The notes: generated from the letters alone by a model not told the origin. A DNA stretch of 64,000 nucleotides from an uncultured Saprospiraceae bacterium (GCA_937959115.1 CALGAW010000015.1:86448-150447); one strand, 5' to 3'; shown: positions 1-9,941, numbered from the stretch's first letter. A program made the numbers and translations.

Positions 1-2272
1 CTTTAGAAATCGCATATTCAAGTCGAGTACCCCATAATGTTTTGGTCTGAAATCCGAATAAGGTATTGTCTTCATAAGAGACATTCACAGGAGAACCATT
101 GTTTAGATAAGCCTCATTGAGGATTTTGATTCTACCAATATTATAGTCAATTGTATAATCAACACCTTCTACTAGTTCTTTACCACCTGCAGTTACTTTT
201 ACAGAGCCTTCTGGGATGTTAAATGCGCCAAGAGAAATCTCAGACGATACGCTTGATTTGTAGGTTCCTCGAAGCAAAAATCTATTTAGCTCAGCAAATT
301 CACGTGCTCTTGTTACTGTTTGATCATATAGCTCATGGTATACATAGTCTGCTGCCGCTGGATCACCGTTGAATCGATCTTCAAGTGATTGTCCAAATGG
401 CTCTAGGACAGGGAAGGTAATTCTACCATTTCTAGGATTGATGGTTAAACCGCTTACAAAGTCAAAGTTACCATCAGGAATTCTATCATTATAACTATTT
501 AAATTATCTAGATTTAATACAGAAATAAGTGGGACGTTATTGATTTCTACTGGTCCAGCTGAGATAAATCGTTTTTCAGCACCATCCTTTGGATCATCAT
601 ATAATACGTCCAATTCAAAGTCTTGACTGTTGACTTGGAATGCGCCAATGGAATAGACGTTTTTCATCATTAGATCCCAGATTGGCAAGTCTACTCTTGG
701 TGTCGTACTTTTCAACATCTTTACATACAAAACACTTAAAGAATCTGACCCTGGAGGTAAATCAGTTGCGAATTCACCTACTCTGTAGACTGTTCCGTTG
801 TGAGTGTATTCATAAGCAACACCTAGGATAGCATCTTGTTGCAAGGAACTGTTGACGGAGATGTAGCCTAATTGCGGGTGCATTGTGTATTCAGACTGGC
901 GCAAAAGACGTGCACCAACTTTTTCAAAATCTTCTGCTTGTTTAAGACCGAACTTTGAGCTTGTCAATTCAGAAACCGCATTGTCTAAGTTTCTTACTTT
1001 TGGCGTTGCCAACATTTTGGAATAGAGTCTGTTCGCCTCATTACACGGAAGCGAGAACGTCTGATAGTTCCCATTGCATTCAGGGTCTCTAATTTCTGAG
1101 CAAACTGGATCGATTGGCAATGGGTAAGATTGAAAGAACTGGGAATTTGGATTGACACGGGTCTCTCCAAGATCCGCAACTGCCACAATATTTCTTACAT
1201 CTTTTGACTCGTTTCTATCATTGGTTACCCAAACCTCAATTCTAGTAATTTTGAAGAGGGATTGGACATTTGGCATATCAAGCAAAGCATCTTCGTAGGA
1301 TTCTCTGTTGTAATGACTTAGGAAGAAGTGTCTGTTTTCGTCATACATATCGGCTGTAACCTCAAACTCCTGAATTTGAGCACCGTCTTCAATTTTTACC
1401 TGTTGTCTTCTTGATTTTTTCTGTGAAGCGACTGCTGATACACTTAATCGGCCAAACTGAAGGTCGGTTCTAATACCAAAAAGGCTACTACTACCTTGTA
1501 TCAGCGAGCTTTTGAGTGGCATACTTACGTTTCCTGCTTCTATTTTTCGAATGATATCATCTTCAAATCCATTGTATTCTAGTTTAATTTGATCATCAAA
1601 GTCGAACGTGGCAAGTGTGTTATAGTTAGTGGAGAGCTGCATTTTGTCCCCAATCTTACCGATAACATCCATTTTAATGGCCATATCGAAGGCAAATCCA
1701 CCGTTTCTTCGTTGTACTTCGGTAAGGAGTGGGTTGTCTACTTCTTGATAATCTCCTCCAAACGTAAGGTCAATACTACCGTTAGGACGAATATCTACTG
1801 TGGTGCCACCAAATAATCTGTCAATGAGTGCACTTTTAATCTCGGCAGCGTAGCGATCGATTGGATCTTTGTCTACGCCAAGTACACCATCATTTTTTCG
1901 TTCTTTAAAGAAATCGTTTTCCTGTTCTTTAGAGCTCCATTCAAGGTACTCTGAAAGGGTAAGATAAGTTGGAGGGCGATAATCTAAGTCTCCAATTTTT
2001 TCTTGTACAATGTAATATCCAGATTCAGGATCGTAGGTGACAATTTTTTCAATTGCTGGTGGATCTTTAAGATCAAAAGGATTTTTCTCCTCTTCTTCGA
2101 CAAAAGTACCTTCCCGATCTTCAATCGGTGGTAGGGTATCTTGAATGTATTCGAACTTTTCAACTTCTTGAATGACAGTATCATCAATGTTGAATCCGTT
2201 GTAGCCCAATACCGCAGCTGGTATTGATAAGATCAATAGTAAAGAAAATAGTAACGTACCTCTACTTTTCAT
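1..2272 (-). CDS. sprA: SprA, type IX secretion outer-membrane translocon (5' part only)
   Basis: An open frame reads leftwards from an ATG at 2272 to the window edge without a stop, giving 757 codons of a protein that in this family has well over 2,000 residues. It starts with a signal peptide (MKSRGTLLFSLLLILSIPAA) and contains stretches I recognise as SprA: RPNGSIDLTFGGDYQEVDNP, the MQLSTNYNTLATFDFDDQ segment and the KIEAGNVSMPL segment. SprA (Sov in Porphyromonas) forms the giant outer-membrane beta-barrel through which T9SS cargo leaves the cell and is required for gliding in Flavobacterium (established knowledge). It lies 164 bp downstream of ruvA on the same strand, a gene order I know from other Bacteroidota. 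The barrel-closing C-terminus lies outside the window, so its intactness cannot be judged. Confidence 0.93.
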   Translation of the reverse strand, partial: MKSRGTLLFSLLLILSIPAAVLGYNGFNIDDTVIQEVEKFEYIQDTLPPIEDREGTFVEEEEKNPFDLKDPPAIEKIVTYDPESGYYIVQEKIGDLDYRPPTYLTLSEYLEWSSKEQENDFFKERKNDGVLGVDKDPIDRYAAEIKSALIDRLFGGTTVDIRPNGSIDLTFGGDYQEVDNPLLTEVQRRNGGFAFDMAIKMDVIGKIGDKMQLSTNYNTLATFDFDDQIKLEYNGFEDDIIRKIEAGNVSMPLKSSLIQGSSSLFGIRTDLQFGRLSVSAVASQKKSRRQQVKIEDGAQIQEFEVTADMYDENRHFFLSHYNRESYEDALLDMPNVQSLFKITRIEVWVTNDRNESKDVRNIVAVADLGETRVNPNSQFFQSYPLPIDPVCSEIRDPECNGNYQTFSLPCNEANRLYSKMLATPKVRNLDNAVSELTSSKFGLKQAEDFEKVGARLLRQSEYTMHPQLGYISVNSSLQQDAILGVAYEYTHNGTVYRVGEFATDLPPGSDSLSVLYVKMLKSTTPRVDLPIWDLMMKNVYSIGAFQVNSQDFELDVLYDDPKDGAEKRFISAGPVEINNVPLISVLNLDNLNSYNDRIPDGNFDFVSGLTINPRNGRITFPVLEPFGQSLEDRFNGDPAAADYVYHELYDQTVTRAREFAELNRFLLRGTYKSSVSSEISLGAFNIPEGSVKVTAGGKELVEGVDYTIDYNIGRIKILNEAYLNNGSPVNVSYEDNTLFGFQTKTLWGTRLEYAISK

Positions 2273-2436
2273 AACTGAGAGTTTCTAAAGCACTAAATGT
2301 ATCCAACTAAATGGATATCATTATGTTATAATAAATAAAATAGTAAAGGTTAAATCGATAAAGTAATTTTACGTTAATAAAAAATAACCAATGACACTTA
2401 TAACGAACAATTCCCTCAAAGGGTTACACCCTTTTG

Positions 2437-3030
2437 TTAAGAAGAAAGTTGTTTTAATGCCAATTTGATCAATGATTCGGCACTATTTACCCCTGGATTT
2501 TGGCTTAAAACCTTATTCAAAGTTTTTTGAACAACGGATTTTGAAAACCCTAAAGCTTCCAATGCAAATAACGCTTCATTTCGGAAAGTATTGTCTGCCA
2601 TTGCAGATGTTAACACTTTTCCGTCTGAACCTTTCATCATTTTATCCTTCAATTCGACTACCAAACGCTTTGCCGTTTTTGGACCTATTCCCTTTATACT
2701 ATTTAAAGTATTATGGTCTTCACCGACAATGGCAGCGCGAGCTTCCTGAGGTGATATAGAAGATAACAAAATTCGAGCCGTATTTGGCCCAATCCCAGAA
2801 ACCGAAATTAATTGGGTGAAAATTGTTCGTTCTTCATGGTCAAAAAAACCGTAAAGTGTATGGCTGTCCTCCTTTACTATTAAATGTGTTAGAATTTTAA
2901 CTGTTTCCAGTTTTTCAATTCTTGTGTAAGTATATATACTAATGTTTATGTGATAACCAATACCTCCAGCCTCAACAATAATGTGCGTCGGAGACTTAAA
3001 AGTAATCTCCCCTTTAACATGTGCTATCAT
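2437..3030 (-). CDS. ruvA: Holliday junction branch migration protein RuvA
   Basis: This 197-residue protein has the full RuvA layout: an N-terminal OB-fold (MIAHVKGEITFKSPTHIIVE), two helix-hairpin-helix motifs in the middle (LISVSGIGPNTARILLS and LNSIKGIGPKTAKRLVVELK), and a C-terminal three-helix domain that contacts RuvB (FRNEALFALEALGFSK). RuvA tetramers bind Holliday junctions and recruit the RuvB motor during recombinational repair. Length matches the family. The ATG start is preceded 29 bp upstream by a -7 box at 3059-3066. sprA follows on the same strand after 164 bp. Confidence 0.97.
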   Translation of the reverse strand: MIAHVKGEITFKSPTHIIVEAGGIGYHINISIYTYTRIEKLETVKILTHLIVKEDSHTLYGFFDHEERTIFTQLISVSGIGPNTARILLSSISPQEARAAIVGEDHNTLNSIKGIGPKTAKRLVVELKDKMMKGSDGKVLTSAMADNTFRNEALFALEALGFSKSVVQKTLNKVLSQNPGVNSAESLIKLALKQLSS

Positions 3031-3058
3031 TCAAATATTATTTTCATACAAACGTGCA

Positions 3059-3066
3059 CAAAGGTA
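3059..3066 (-). promoter_or_regulatory. Bacteroidota-type -7 box upstream of ruvA
   Basis: The minus-strand octamer TACCTTTG fits the TAnnTTTG consensus of the Bacteroidota housekeeping sigma factor and lies about 29 bp before the ruvA ATG. No clear TTG -33 element is visible at the usual spacing, so this rests on the -7 box and its position. Confidence 0.45.
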
Positions 3067-3157
3067 GTAATATTAATTATGAAATATTAATGATGAAATT
3101 ATTAATTTCGAATGATATGACAATGATGGAGGTTCTCCTAGTCTCTTGATTATCAAA

Positions 3158-4462
3158 TTAATTGAAATAAACCAATTTTTCTGAGTCTACATTGTTAATA
3201 ATGTTACATTCACCTCCACTAAAAGGAACAATTGTCGCTGTGATTGTTGTGTATCCAGAGGTGGCTTGTGGATCATAAAAGGCTCGGAAACCAAAGGCTG
3301 AAGTTGTGCCTGCATTCAGAACAAGATTTGGTCCATTATAGGTCCAACCGTGATAAAAACCATTGTCACCAAGATAATTCCAATCTGAATTTTGAACTGG
3401 AATTAGTGCTGCTGAAGTTAGTCCAATATCCCAGACAAATGCCAGTCTTGGGTCAGAGGGGATTCTAACTGAGATGGGGAATCCATCTGTATCTACATTG
3501 TTTAACTCAGTAACTTTTACCGCTAAGCTAACGACAGAGACTCCAGAAATATTTCCAGGGAGAATAAACATCGTTGGTGATAAGTCTTGACATGGTGGAG
3601 GCGCTGGATCTGGAAGGCAATGGCAACTAGCGATGTCAGCAAAAGAACTATTTGGGAAGAATATGTCTGCACCTAGTGTTACAGAAGTACCATTAATGTT
3701 CACAGGAACTATTCTGCTTCCAACACTTTGGGCCAAATATAGCTGATCACCTATAAAAAAAGCTCCGTACGCTCCTGATGTGCTCAATGTAAAATTATAA
3801 CTAGTGACTAGACCGTTTTTATTATAAACTTTAAGTTTTGTCGTATTCGCAAAACTAGGACCAGTAAATACCCATGCCTGACCAAGTGTGTCTACAGCAA
3901 TATCGTATACCGTTAGTTGTTCTGAATTAAATTGAGCAACTACCGAAAAATTGGTGCCGTCGTAATGATGGAGAGAGTTTGTATATCCCATGTAATACTG
4001 ATCATTTCTAAAGCCACCGTTGTTCAATGCATCAAATGGCGTTGGAATCGTTATCCAGTTGTTTCCAAGTGTATCATAATAGATTAGCTCATGATTTGGG
4101 TAATTAGCGCAATAGAAGGTTCGTGCCTCATCTGGCCCACAATAGGCTAATCCACCTCTCTTTGCACCAGTTAGTATAATCGATCCCCCTGTAACAGCAT
4201 TATTGTTCAATGACCATTGTTGGATTTCCCCTGTATTGTTTACTGTGAAAAAATCCGACGAACAATCGCAATTGAACGTAGAGGATTTAATGTTTTTTGA
4301 AGGCATTACTGCCTGTTCAGGTTTTTGAGATTGCTCAAGAGTTCCATTTAAAACGTTGAAACATTGCTTAGTTTCTACGCTCAAGTTTTCGCAATCAATT
4401 GTTTGAGCATTTAATAAGGAGTAGAATGAAATTGTAAGTAATAGAGCGATACAGTTTTTCAT
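3158..4462 (-). CDS. Secreted protein with C-terminal domain shared with the neighbouring M36 peptidase
   Basis: A TTG at 4471 is possible, but the ATG at 4462 directly precedes a clean signal peptide (MKNCIALLLTISFYSLLNAQ), so I start there (434 residues). The middle, roughly residues 55-285, is rich in short beta-like segments with Trp, Tyr and Gly and refers to no family I can name; a beta-propeller-like fold is possible. The last ~142 residues, from CQDLSP to the end, match residues ~921-1062 of the upstream M36 peptidase: both share the NSDWxYLGxNG, AFGF, YDPQ, PF(S/A)GGEC and EKLVYF motifs. The gene lies 126 bp downstream of that peptidase on the same strand, so they may be co-transcribed. 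It has no canonical T9SS tag; the shared end may serve as one (inference). Confidence 0.8.
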   Translation of the reverse strand: MKNCIALLLTISFYSLLNAQTIDCENLSVETKQCFNVLNGTLEQSQKPEQAVMPSKNIKSSTFNCDCSSDFFTVNNTGEIQQWSLNNNAVTGGSIILTGAKRGGLAYCGPDEARTFYCANYPNHELIYYDTLGNNWITIPTPFDALNNGGFRNDQYYMGYTNSLHHYDGTNFSVVAQFNSEQLTVYDIAVDTLGQAWVFTGPSFANTTKLKVYNKNGLVTSYNFTLSTSGAYGAFFIGDQLYLAQSVGSRIVPVNINGTSVTLGADIFFPNSSFADIASCHCLPDPAPPPCQDLSPTMFILPGNISGVSVVSLAVKVTELNNVDTDGFPISVRIPSDPRLAFVWDIGLTSAALIPVQNSDWNYLGDNGFYHGWTYNGPNLVLNAGTTSAFGFRAFYDPQATSGYTTITATIVPFSGGECNIINNVDSEKLVYFN

Positions 4463-4588
4463 TATATGCAATTTAAATAGTTCGACAATTGGTGGTAAAC
4501 TATCGAGGTAATCGTTTGCTTACCCATTGCAATATATGGGTATTAATTAACATAAGTATAGTTTTTCAGGATGAAACTATAAACATCC

Positions 4589-7500
4589 TTATTCAAAGTA
4601 TACTAGTTTTTCTGCATCTACATTGTTTGAAGGACTACATTCCCCTCCTGCAAAGGGGAATACCGTAACAGAAAGTGTGGTTTCACCTTGTGTGCTTTGT
4701 GGATCGTACATGGCATTAAAGCCAAACGCTCGAGTACTATAGGCCGCTATAGGCTCGTTGCACTGGAATTCGTGGAAAACACCGTTGTTGCCTAGGTAAG
4801 TCCAATCGCTGTTTTGTACTGGGCGGAAGGCAACTGAAGTTAATCCTGGCTCCCAAATAAATGAGATCCTTGGGTCGGTCGGCATCCGTACTTTTATGGG
4901 AGTAACATTGTCTGTCGGTGTGCCTTGGACCTCACTTATTTCTATTGCAGCTGCAATGGATGATATGCCTGTAATATTGCTTGGTATCAAGGTCAAAACA
5001 GGGCTGAGATCCGGGCAACCCAATAGTTCAATGCAGTGATTAGAGGTAACTGATATATTGCCTACAGTAGCCGTAGCAGAATTGACAACAGCAGGGTCGG
5101 TCGTGAGGTCAATGGCATCAATATACCAACCATCAGGAACATTGTTCGGTGTGCCCACTGCAAAGCCATCATAGTAAAAATTGAATCGGATAATGGCTTC
5201 TACACAAGAGAAACTAGATAGATCTACTGTAGTAGTAACACAACTGCTCGCCAATCCAGCAAAGGCCTGTATGCTTGGGGTGTTCTTGATGTAATTGTTA
5301 TAGCCACCAGAAGTCATATAGTCTCCCAGATCAATCCATGAGGTACCACTATTGGTAGATAGTTCGACGGTTCCACCATCCCAATTTATTTCAGTATCAT
5401 AAAAATGATCAAAGGTTAAGGTGGTGTTTGGCCCATTGATGATTATAGGTTTTAATACTAGATATTGATTTCTTGTAACACCAGAACCTCCTTCTAACTC
5501 TTCAGCATACCAGCCTGTTGAGCCGCAAGGGTTTCCTGGCTGTAATTGCCATTGACTCGGCGAATTGGTTGGCCGAGAGGACGTCGTCCAGTTACTAGCA
5601 CCGGATTCCATGTCATCAGAGATAGAAGGGTTGGGTGGTGAGCCGGCTCCAATGCCTACTTTTGCTTGATAAGTAAGTACCGTAGGCACCCCTTGGTTGA
5701 CAGGGACATTCCAAGTAATGGTTCCATTGTTGTGCGTTCCTCCATTACTTGCAGATCCGGGGACATACGTCAGGCCTTGTGGTAGAACATCGTCGATATT
5801 TACACTAGAAGAGCTATTACAGTTGTTGGTAAGATTCAGTGTGTAAGTAATGGTTTCATTCGGTAAAGCTTGTGATTTATCTGCTGTTTTATTGATTCCG
5901 AGACCAGTACCCGATCCAGGAGGCAAATCGTAGGCTTCAGTACCATCTGATCGGCTACTTGTAGAGCCTTCATCTGCACTATAGCCCAATCCTCTTTTGG
6001 CAAATGCATTCCAGATGAGGCATTGGTTCGCACTATTGTAAAGGGCTTGATCTGCTAAGAGAATTGCGTCCCTTCCGCTAACGAACCCAGGATTGCACTG
6101 CTGTAGTTTTAGTCCTTCTGAAACCAACGCAATTGAAATGTTGTTTCCGCCTGTACCAGAGTATACATCAGGATCAAAGCCGTAAATGTCGATCAAGTCC
6201 CAGGTCATATCCCAAAGCATTGTTGCCCAAACATTTCCTACGCCATGAGGCACACTGACTGTTTTAATATCGTTGTACGTTGCATCATTTACAGACAGAT
6301 CGGTGTTGTAAGTAAAGGGACGAATGCCATTTGGATTGTTATAAAACCATGAACCGTAAGGCCTAGAGTCTGATCTTGTATCTGTTGACTCAATGGTAAG
6401 TGTGATGGCTAAATAGTCGCACCAGCCTTCTCCCATTTGTTCTTGATTACTGATACAGCTAGTGGTAGACGGCCCCCCTGCTAATCGACGAGACCAGCCA
6501 TGCCCGTATTCATGCATTATGGTGGTATTATTGTAGGCACCATCTCTTACCCCACTGCATACATATAGCGTCATGGAGCCAGTATTGCCATCTGGTGAAG
6601 AACCGAAAGAACCATTACAATTATTGCTTGATTGGACTCTGATATTTACATGGTCAGTGCCAATTCCTCCTTTTCCATAGTTATTGACCTGAAAGTTGCC
6701 ACTCGCCTCATCAAAACCATAGTGATATAGAATGTCATGTGTTAAATTGCCCCAGTAAAAAGCGTTTGTAATTCCAGCATCTTCATAGTTGTTCGGGTCT
6801 TGCGAGAGATCTAATGGGAAATCAAATGAAAGTGTAGATCCACCGTTTGGACTATATCCCGAGTTATTGCCATTGTCATAGGCATTGACGTTGTTTCCTC
6901 TGGTGATGTTGTGTTCAGCGCCATTTGAGCCATTTGTGTCGTGCCAGCCATAGGGAGAGGCTAGCGCATCATCAGGGTCATTTACGAGAGTGCGCGATCC
7001 ATCCGTCGGGTCAGATATAGGTAGGGCATACACTCTGTAACTACCTGCCATGTTCAATGAGTTGTCCTCACAGATTTCATACGTTACTTGCTGTTTTGAA
7101 TGCTTACCAGAACATTTATGTTTTGAAGAATCATGGTTACAAAAAAGAACATGGTTTTCCTGATCTAGCAATTTTCCTGTTGTAGCATCAATGCGCATAC
7201 TCCACCAGTCCGCACTGTTTACAGGTTTGATGAATAATTCCCAAGCGAGGAGTAGGTACCCATTTTCTGTTTGTACGTAAATTAGTTTAGCCGGTATGTT
7301 TTCTTTTGAGAGGCTGCCTTTACTTATTGTTTGCTGTTGATTAGGTTGTTTGCTGAGTTGGAGGGTGTTTAGTGTGCCTGGAGTTATGCTGAGTGCTGTA
7401 GCAGCTGCTTGAGTTGCTTGTAGCGCATTTATTGCGGGTGTTGAAGTGTTGACTTTGCTAGCTACTTGATTGACAAGCTGATTATTGAACTTTAGAATGG

Positions 7501-7777
7501 AACCGTCAGGTAAAAGGTGAATGCTAGAAATGGCCATATGAATCTGAATGCCTTTGTGGTACTGATGGACATAGGAATGTTGAACATTGGATAGGGCGCT
7601 GATATGCTGATCACGTATGACTAGTTCCTTGAGGTCAATTGCGGTTAAGCTGTTGTCTTTTTGGCTAAGTGCTGTTGTTTTGAAGAGGGAGAGCACTTGA
7701 TCTTTATCCTGTGGTGTCTTTGTATTTGCTAGGAGGGGCGCAATAATGAAAAGGGAGAAAATGAGTAGATTTTTCAT
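4589..7777 (-). CDS. M36 (fungalysin-type) secreted zinc metallopeptidase with DUF11-like and shared EKLVYF C-terminal domain
   Basis: A signal peptide (MKNLLIFSLFIIAPLLANTK) is followed by an FTP-like propeptide (~30-200) and an M36 catalytic domain (~245-617). The zinc site is visible: HEYGH at 422-426 and the third ligand Glu450 in MGEGW. Next come a DUF11-like beta domain (~627-706, KTADKSQALPNETITYTL), a beta-sandwich of the MAM/peptidase-associated kind (~718-892, opening DDMESGASNW) and a C-terminal domain of ~141 residues ending in EKLVYFE that recurs in the downstream gene. Family enzymes are secreted endopeptidases activated by removing the propeptide. The catalytic half is very like the M36 enzyme at 12478-17229, which suggests duplication followed by replacement of the tail. 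No type A or B T9SS tag is visible. Confidence 0.93.
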   Translation of the reverse strand: MKNLLIFSLFIIAPLLANTKTPQDKDQVLSLFKTTALSQKDNSLTAIDLKELVIRDQHISALSNVQHSYVHQYHKGIQIHMAISSIHLLPDGSILKFNNQLVNQVASKVNTSTPAINALQATQAAATALSITPGTLNTLQLSKQPNQQQTISKGSLSKENIPAKLIYVQTENGYLLLAWELFIKPVNSADWWSMRIDATTGKLLDQENHVLFCNHDSSKHKCSGKHSKQQVTYEICEDNSLNMAGSYRVYALPISDPTDGSRTLVNDPDDALASPYGWHDTNGSNGAEHNITRGNNVNAYDNGNNSGYSPNGGSTLSFDFPLDLSQDPNNYEDAGITNAFYWGNLTHDILYHYGFDEASGNFQVNNYGKGGIGTDHVNIRVQSSNNCNGSFGSSPDGNTGSMTLYVCSGVRDGAYNNTTIMHEYGHGWSRRLAGGPSTTSCISNQEQMGEGWCDYLAITLTIESTDTRSDSRPYGSWFYNNPNGIRPFTYNTDLSVNDATYNDIKTVSVPHGVGNVWATMLWDMTWDLIDIYGFDPDVYSGTGGNNISIALVSEGLKLQQCNPGFVSGRDAILLADQALYNSANQCLIWNAFAKRGLGYSADEGSTSSRSDGTEAYDLPPGSGTGLGINKTADKSQALPNETITYTLNLTNNCNSSSSVNIDDVLPQGLTYVPGSASNGGTHNNGTITWNVPVNQGVPTVLTYQAKVGIGAGSPPNPSISDDMESGASNWTTSSRPTNSPSQWQLQPGNPCGSTGWYAEELEGGSGVTRNQYLVLKPIIINGPNTTLTFDHFYDTEINWDGGTVELSTNSGTSWIDLGDYMTSGGYNNYIKNTPSIQAFAGLASSCVTTTVDLSSFSCVEAIIRFNFYYDGFAVGTPNNVPDGWYIDAIDLTTDPAVVNSATATVGNISVTSNHCIELLGCPDLSPVLTLIPSNITGISSIAAAIEISEVQGTPTDNVTPIKVRMPTDPRISFIWEPGLTSVAFRPVQNSDWTYLGNNGVFHEFQCNEPIAAYSTRAFGFNAMYDPQSTQGETTLSVTVFPFAGGECSPSNNVDAEKLVYFE

Positions 7778-7923
7778 AGTATAGTAATTGGCTGGACGAA
7801 TTAGATGTCAATTTTCTATTCTATTAAAAGTACTAAATTTGAGGTTTTTATAAAAAGAGAAGATGTTATTTTGTTGTTAAATATTGTATCCTACTGAGAA
7901 TTGTAGATGTTATTGTTGTTCAA

Positions 7924-8559
7924 TTAGAATTTTCCGTTTTTATCAATGTTTAGTGTTGTCTTATCTACTTTTACAAGCTTGTTTGGGTTGTTCTTGTGAC
8001 CGTATTTGTATTCGGTGTTTTCTAGGTTTATTTTATTGTAATGTATGGCACATGTCAATGTATTGCTAGAAGAAGCTAAGCCACAAATCGTTTTGGAGCT
8101 GATCGGTTGGCCTTTAAGTGTATAAGTAGTTGAAAATGCTTGGTAATAGCCGAATTCATCGTCGAACAGATAAACAAGGAGGATGTAATTATCAGACGTC
8201 ACCTTTCCGATGATCTTAAAATCTTTGCGGATGTCGATCCCTTCTTCTGTTTGGCTATCCTCTGGCGAAACAACGCATTCATACACATTGCCCTTGAAAC
8301 AGATAAACTGTTCAGCATCATTAAGGGAGATGGAGGTTGCTTTGGGCACCAAGGCCTTGAGTTGTTGCTCATTAAGAGTGTATGGTAGGGTTAAGTCCGG
8401 AAATTTTGAGACAAATGTATTGAATTTTAACTGTTGGTCTGATACCATTGGAGTCGTGTTTATAACTTCTGTATTGGCGAAGCTGTTGTTGCTTGAAGGA
8501 GTATTACAAGCAGTCGAAACAAGAATAGTGAGTAGTAGGATGAGTTGTATGGAGCTCAT
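7924..8559 (-). CDS. Putative lipoprotein of unknown function
   Basis: The 211-residue product begins with a short hydrophobic stretch ending in a lipobox-like VSTAC, with Cys18 as the likely lipidation site, followed by a Ser/Asn-rich linker (NTPSSNNSF). The rest is soluble, with alternating strands (ICFKGNVYECVVSPEDSQ, NYILLVYLFDDEFGYYQAF) and a Lys-rich end. I do not recognise a family. It is probably attached to the inner or outer membrane. It stands alone between the M36 gene and a T9SS cargo gene; a terminator at 8624-8660 separates it from the gene transcribed towards it. Confidence 0.7.
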   Translation of the reverse strand: MSSIQLILLLTILVSTACNTPSSNNSFANTEVINTTPMVSDQQLKFNTFVSKFPDLTLPYTLNEQQLKALVPKATSISLNDAEQFICFKGNVYECVVSPEDSQTEEGIDIRKDFKIIGKVTSDNYILLVYLFDDEFGYYQAFSTTYTLKGQPISSKTICGLASSSNTLTCAIHYNKINLENTEYKYGHKNNPNKLVKVDKTTLNIDKNGKF

Positions 8560-8623
8560 AAGTGTTTTGTTTTAATTGGCGCACCGTTGTCATTAGTTGT
8601 CATTAATAGCTGCAAAATAAAAT

Positions 8624-8660
8624 AAAAAGTGCCACCTGCAAAATTGCAAACGGCACTTTT
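8624..8660 (-). terminator. Rho-independent terminator after the type A cargo gene
   Basis: The plus strand shows AAAAGTGCC (8625-8633) and GGCACTTTT (8652-8660), a perfect 9-bp inverted repeat whose loop contains a further TGCA/TGCA pair. On the minus strand the stem is followed by a T-rich run. It lies 24 bp past the stop of the gene ending at 8684. Confidence 0.8.
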
Positions 8661-8683
8661 CAGTATTTGGATTTGATTAATGG

Positions 8684-9829
8684 TTATGGTTTGTCAATAA
8701 TTAATCGTTTTGTAGAGAGTACTTTACCCGCATCATTTTGAACACTCATCAAATAACTGCCTCTCGGATAATCAGAAGTGTCGAAGAAGATTGTCGCATC
8801 TTCCATCAAACTATGTTGTTCTGAATGCAGCTGTTGGCCAAGCAAACTGAATACGTTAATGGTATAGTCACCTGCTTTCAGTCCACTAAACTCTATATTC
8901 AATTCATTAACCGCTGGGTTAGGATAAATTTTAACGGCTCCAGGAATAAAGGTTACATTTTTATTGTTTACTTCATTGGCTGGTCGCAACCAGCGGGCTG
9001 TTCTTGTTGTATAAAGATAAGAGTTACCCCATTCCATGTCGATTTCAACAATGTTTTGTGACGTATTCGCATCTTTATAAATAAACGTCCAAAGTGTATC
9101 GTGCCCTGCATCAGGAGAATAATTTGATACATCTGTCCACCCCAAAAATCCAGCTTTCGCAAATATTTCTGTATAACGATATTCTATTCTACTAATTCTT
9201 ATTACATCATATGAGCCAGTTGGTGTGATCAGCGTTCCAAAGGCATCAACAGTATCCACTATCGTTGCTTGGTAAAGAATAGTTGCAGAATCAACAGTTA
9301 TTGGGAATTGCCCATTAGGAATAATGCTGCCATCTATTTCAACATAAAACTCACCATAATCAGAAAACACATCTCCATAAGTCATTGGTGTATTGTGGAT
9401 GATTACTGGATCTGTAAAGCCTGCAGTGATCTCTGCACCCAATAAATTGAAAGGGTCGCCATGAAAGCCATGCACCTCAATGTCAGATGTTCCTTTTACG
9501 CAATAACCTTCTCCACCAAAAAATGGCAAAATAATGTTGGTGTTAGGAAATGAATCAGGAACATCTCCATCGACTGCATCTTTTACGTACTCCAGATATT
9601 CAAATTCATTCTCCAAGTGGGAGTTTGTTCCAACGCCTGTATTAAAATCCCAAGTTACTGCTGTACTAGAAGGTGGTGTCATACCCGTTAAAACTGTTAA
9701 ACTGTCAACAGCAAAAGCCCAAGGATCACCTGGAGAGGGAAGGGTAGCGTTGGTGACCGTTATCTGACTAAATCCTTGTAAATGAAGGGTGAAAATGGCC
9801 AGAGCAAGTATAAGTATTCGTTGTATCAT
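8684..9829 (-). CDS. Secreted protein with T9SS type A sorting domain
   Basis: The frame is open to 9895, but the ATG at 9829 starts a proper signal peptide (MIQRILILALAIFTLHLQGFSQ), so the protein has 381 residues. The body (~25-295) is an all-beta, Asp/Thr-rich region without a motif I recognise. The last ~80 residues are a typical type A sorting domain: KIYPNPAVNELNIEFSGL, then INVFSLLGQ and RGSYLMSV, ending in KRLIIDKP. Such domains direct export through the T9SS and are cleaved at the cell surface (established knowledge). It is likely secreted or surface bound; substrate unknown. Transcription ends at the strong hairpin 8624-8660. Confidence 0.88.
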   Translation of the reverse strand: MIQRILILALAIFTLHLQGFSQITVTNATLPSPGDPWAFAVDSLTVLTGMTPPSSTAVTWDFNTGVGTNSHLENEFEYLEYVKDAVDGDVPDSFPNTNIILPFFGGEGYCVKGTSDIEVHGFHGDPFNLLGAEITAGFTDPVIIHNTPMTYGDVFSDYGEFYVEIDGSIIPNGQFPITVDSATILYQATIVDTVDAFGTLITPTGSYDVIRISRIEYRYTEIFAKAGFLGWTDVSNYSPDAGHDTLWTFIYKDANTSQNIVEIDMEWGNSYLYTTRTARWLRPANEVNNKNVTFIPGAVKIYPNPAVNELNIEFSGLKAGDYTINVFSLLGQQLHSEQHSLMEDATIFFDTSDYPRGSYLMSVQNDAGKVLSTKRLIIDKP

Positions 9830-9941
9830 ATTGTAGTCATTTCGTAATTCGTAATAAGTGTAAAACGCAACAAAATTGGGAAACGCTGCACTCAAATAAT
9901 TGTTCGCATTAATCTTGCCAACTTTGTCTCATATGTTATTT

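Noticed and set aside
2418..2434. Hairpin AAAGGG/CCCTTT just after the ruvA stop as a terminator
   Set aside because: The stem is only 6 bp and no T-run follows on the minus strand, so termination before sprA is not supported.
4568..4589. Hairpin AGGATG/CATCCT at the end of the first M36 gene as a terminator
   Set aside because: Short stem, overlaps the stop region and lacks a T-run on the transcribed strand.
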